NCBI RefSeq assembly: GCF_031877795.1
Contig: NC_133937.1
Span: forward strand, 17,139,501 to 17,203,500
Origin: Strix aluco
Lineage: Eukaryota > Chordata > Aves > Strigiformes > Strigidae
Length of the DNA: 64,000 nucleotides
Direction: 5' to 3'
A program made the translations under genes and the position numbers. Positions 61,300 to 64,000 of this stretch are shown piece by piece. A model generated the notes under the pieces. The model searched no databases. It was given only the letters and a program-made list of their open reading frames with translations, and was not told the DNA's origin. How positions within the stretch are numbered: the stretch's first letter is position 1; each line of letters begins with the position of its first letter.

Positions 61300-64000
61300 G
61301 GTCCAAAGAGGGTAGAGGATTATGGTTTATAATTAACACAATTAAAAATAGACTTTGAATAAGCTGAACACAGAGAGGCTAGAAATCTGTTGTGCAACTG
61401 GCACATTAAGAGGAAACTAAGTGGTATTATTCAAACAAAGGTAATCCAAGACACCACAGCGCGGGAGCTTCGACTACCAGGCAAGTACTTTTAAGCTTGT
61501 TTACAAACCAACCCCCAGTGAACTCAATACATGCACTGAGCAGCATGAATTTAACCACAGCCAGCTCTGCAAGCACTGAGACAACTGCAGGGCTAGGCCA
61601 GATTATCATCGCTCCAGTTGTACTCAGAAAGTCTAATATTTGTGAAATTCTAGTTTGCTTTCCAGCTGGATTCCCAGGCTGAGGATCTCTCGCTGAAAAA
61701 AGATGCTTAAATGCAATGGGTTTGGTTTTTTAAATACCATTCTGGCTTGTATTTAAATTTCTTATGGATCTATCTTTAAGATAATAGCCATGAAACACTG
61801 TATCTGGGGTTCCTTCTTCTCAGCTAATGTTCACTAGAGTTGTTCCTGGGAAGGGAGAAACTGGCCAGCCAGTTATACTGGAGAAAATGTGAAACAGACT
61901 ATGAATAAAATGCTGTGCAGTTCAAAAACAAAACCTGAGGGAAAAAAATCGAAAGATGAAGAAGTTTGGGGGGGGGGATTTTTTTTTTTCTCTTTTTTTT
62001 AATACTAACTCTTTATAGTTTGAGGCTTCTATGGATTATTTATAACTAGGATAGAATTTTCAGACAGAAATGGGATTTTTAATATCAGCAGTCTTGCTCA
62101 GAACATTTTTATTGAGGAAATATGTTTGTATGGCTGTGGAAGCCATCGGGATGCTTGGAGTAAAAGAGTACAGAAAGAGAAGACTGGGTTAAATTAATTC
62201 CTGCTAAATACCTACCAGCAGACTTGCTGTCTATATGGGGAGCTGGAGACAGAATTGTACCAGGGTAAAAAGGATACTGTGTCTATTTATAGCACTGCCT
62301 TCAACACTGTAGGAATTCAAAGGAAAGCTCCAACTCAGCACACAGACTTCTCATCATCTGCTTCTGTCAAGATTAAATCGGGGCTGAGATCATTCCCTTC
62401 CTCTGCAAATCCTTGCTAGGAAGGATCTGTTTCTTTCTGCAAGTAAGGAACTATCATGGTACAAACCACTCCAGGGTTCATATGGTCTGAGTTCTGGGAG
62501 CCCTCACCCAGTCAAATGTCACCTCTTTCCCCTTGGTAGTCAGAGGAAGGGGAGAAAAAGAGCCTCAGAAGCCTCAGCACTTTAGCAGGAAAGACCAAAG
62601 GTGTTTCACCTGCTCTGCATTCCTGCTCCCCATACTGTCCCCAGCCCTTCTCCTTATACCAGATGCTCTGGGGAACTTGCAAACAAAAGGGTAGTGTAGC
62701 TTCAGCACGCTCCCAGGGCCAGGCGGCAGAGAGGGGAAGAGGAACAGGGTCCTGGCACACGGTCATGGTCACTCATGGTGCCACTTACTGAGATGAGGCC
62801 CTAATCCTACAGGGGTACGTGCCCCTCTTGCCACTGCAGGGCCATCCATCTCTGGGAAGGAGTGGGCTGCAGTAGGTGTGTGGGGCACCTGTTTATCAGT
62901 AGAAATTATCTCTGATGCTAAGAGTACAAATGAGAGCAGCCTTGGAAAAGGTATTAGCAAAAACCTGACCGCCACTCTAAAAATAAGGCAGGCTCCTGGA
63001 GTTCCTTTGCTCCGCTCTACTTTTAGCATCATGGTGCCTCAGATCTTTCCTTCTCATCTTCCACCTTCCAGTGTCTCTTTAATAAGAGCTGCTCTTTCAT
63101 TCTTCACAAAGCACTACCTACTCTACTCTCTCGGTGCTCCTCTTTTGTAATTCCATTATCAAGCTGTCTGCTAGGTGGGGAGCAGAAGTTGCAGGACTTG
63201 GTGCTGCCTTTGAGGTACAGGTAATTATTACGTGCATCTGTTATTGTGGTTGCTGCCTCAACAGGTGGAAAACATGCTGTTCTTTGACAGATTTGCAGCA
63301 CTCTGCTCCTGCTTTGTCTTTTCTCTAAAGCCCGTTGTGTGGTGTTCCTAAAATAATAAACACAGCCTCACTGCTGCCACAAAAACCCTTGGTAAATATA
63401 TTTTTATGGGAATGAAATATTAAAGGATTTGAACAGTTATTCACTGAAAGCAAAGTATGAGCAGTAAGGTTGGGTAAAGATTCAAAGGCTGGCTTGCTTC
63501 CTTTCCCTGGGGCACATCAAGGCTGTACTGTTTGCACTTTAGAGATGGATAGTGGGGAATTACTTAACCCAAAATGATGGAAACAATTCAGACTATAATA
63601 ATATAGCATGAGAGTTTCTCACATTACATCTATTCCCCATACGGCTGGCTATATTCTGCCTTCAAATTCACGTGCACAACTCTCATTGGATTCTGGAGGA
63701 ACTGTATTTGAAGCCAAAATGCATTTCATTGTCTTTCTGAAGTCTCTCTACAGTTTAGTTGCTAAATCCTGAGCTCAAGGACTGAGGACAAAGCTTGTCT
63801 AAACATTTTCCAGTGTCTGTCTCTGTGAGATTCCCATCTGCTGTGTTTTATTTCCAATTTCATCTTCCTACTTTCCTAAAAACACAAAGCAGAAACACAC
63901 GTTTCCTCTGCCCTGAAGTGCAGGAATCACCAAATTTCCCAGCAGGTTCTCCCACAACATATGATGGATCCAAGTTTGTCTACAAATGCTACAAGCCCTT
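61300..64000. other. Intergenic end of the window, no gene recognised
   Basis: No exon with a DUSP29 signature (such as an EVWPKLYIGD-like stretch or an HCVMGRSRS P-loop) was found in any frame. MEF2-type matches ttaaaaatag (61342-61351) and ctatttatag (62283-62292) occur, but at chance frequency. A G10/T12 mononucleotide patch lies near 61968-61990. Open frames are short and lack domains. Confidence 0.5.

Noticed and set aside
60380-61339. Open frames of up to 209 codons at 60.4-61.3 kb
   Set aside because: Frames of similar length occur in several registers on both strands, as expected in CpG-rich DNA where stop codons are rare. None has a domain.

Overview
The window is nuclear DNA of a bird. 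The evidence is three CR1 LINE copies with avian-type 3' ends, few other repeats, moderate GC with two discrete CpG islands, and multi-exon vertebrate genes with GT-AG introns. The species cannot be fixed from the sequence. The gene order, SAMD8 on the minus strand followed by DUSP13A and DUSP13B on the plus strand, is the mirror image of human 10q22 (known order KAT6B, DUSP29, DUSP13, SAMD8, VDAC2).

Layout. 1-7843: flank and long 3' UTR side of SAMD8. 7844-13395: the five coding exons of SAMD8 (minus strand), which assemble into a complete protein of 415 residues. 13396-20851: SAMD8 intron 1. About 20450-21240: CpG-island promoter with a probable non-coding first exon. 21247-21662: CR1. 21663-28600: intergenic. 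28869-30823: DUSP13A, three exons, 192 residues. 34735-38624: a decayed third DUSP13-like phosphatase with recognisable exons 1-3 but stops, frame breaks and a damaged P-loop. 38770-39638: CR1 carrying the 3' part of its reverse-transcriptase ORF. 44774-45126: third CR1. 55548-58450: DUSP13B, three exons, 202 residues, with a convincing poly(A) signal at 59329. About 60460-61230: an orphan CpG island with repeated GC boxes and no coding gene that I can assign. 61300-64000: no gene recognised.

Function. SAMD8 encodes the ER ceramide phosphoethanolamine synthase SMSr and has a housekeeping-type promoter. DUSP13A and DUSP13B are small atypical dual-specificity phosphatases. They share one exon template (identical exon 1 length and identical intron phases), so they are tandem duplicates. 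The pseudogene between them keeps the same splice architecture, so the cluster once had at least three members here. DUSP29, expected next on the DUSP13B side, is not seen and probably lies beyond 64000.

Most of the window is ordinary intronic or intergenic sequence. The two points most worth following are the third phosphatase relic and the unassigned CpG island at 60.5-61.2 kb.
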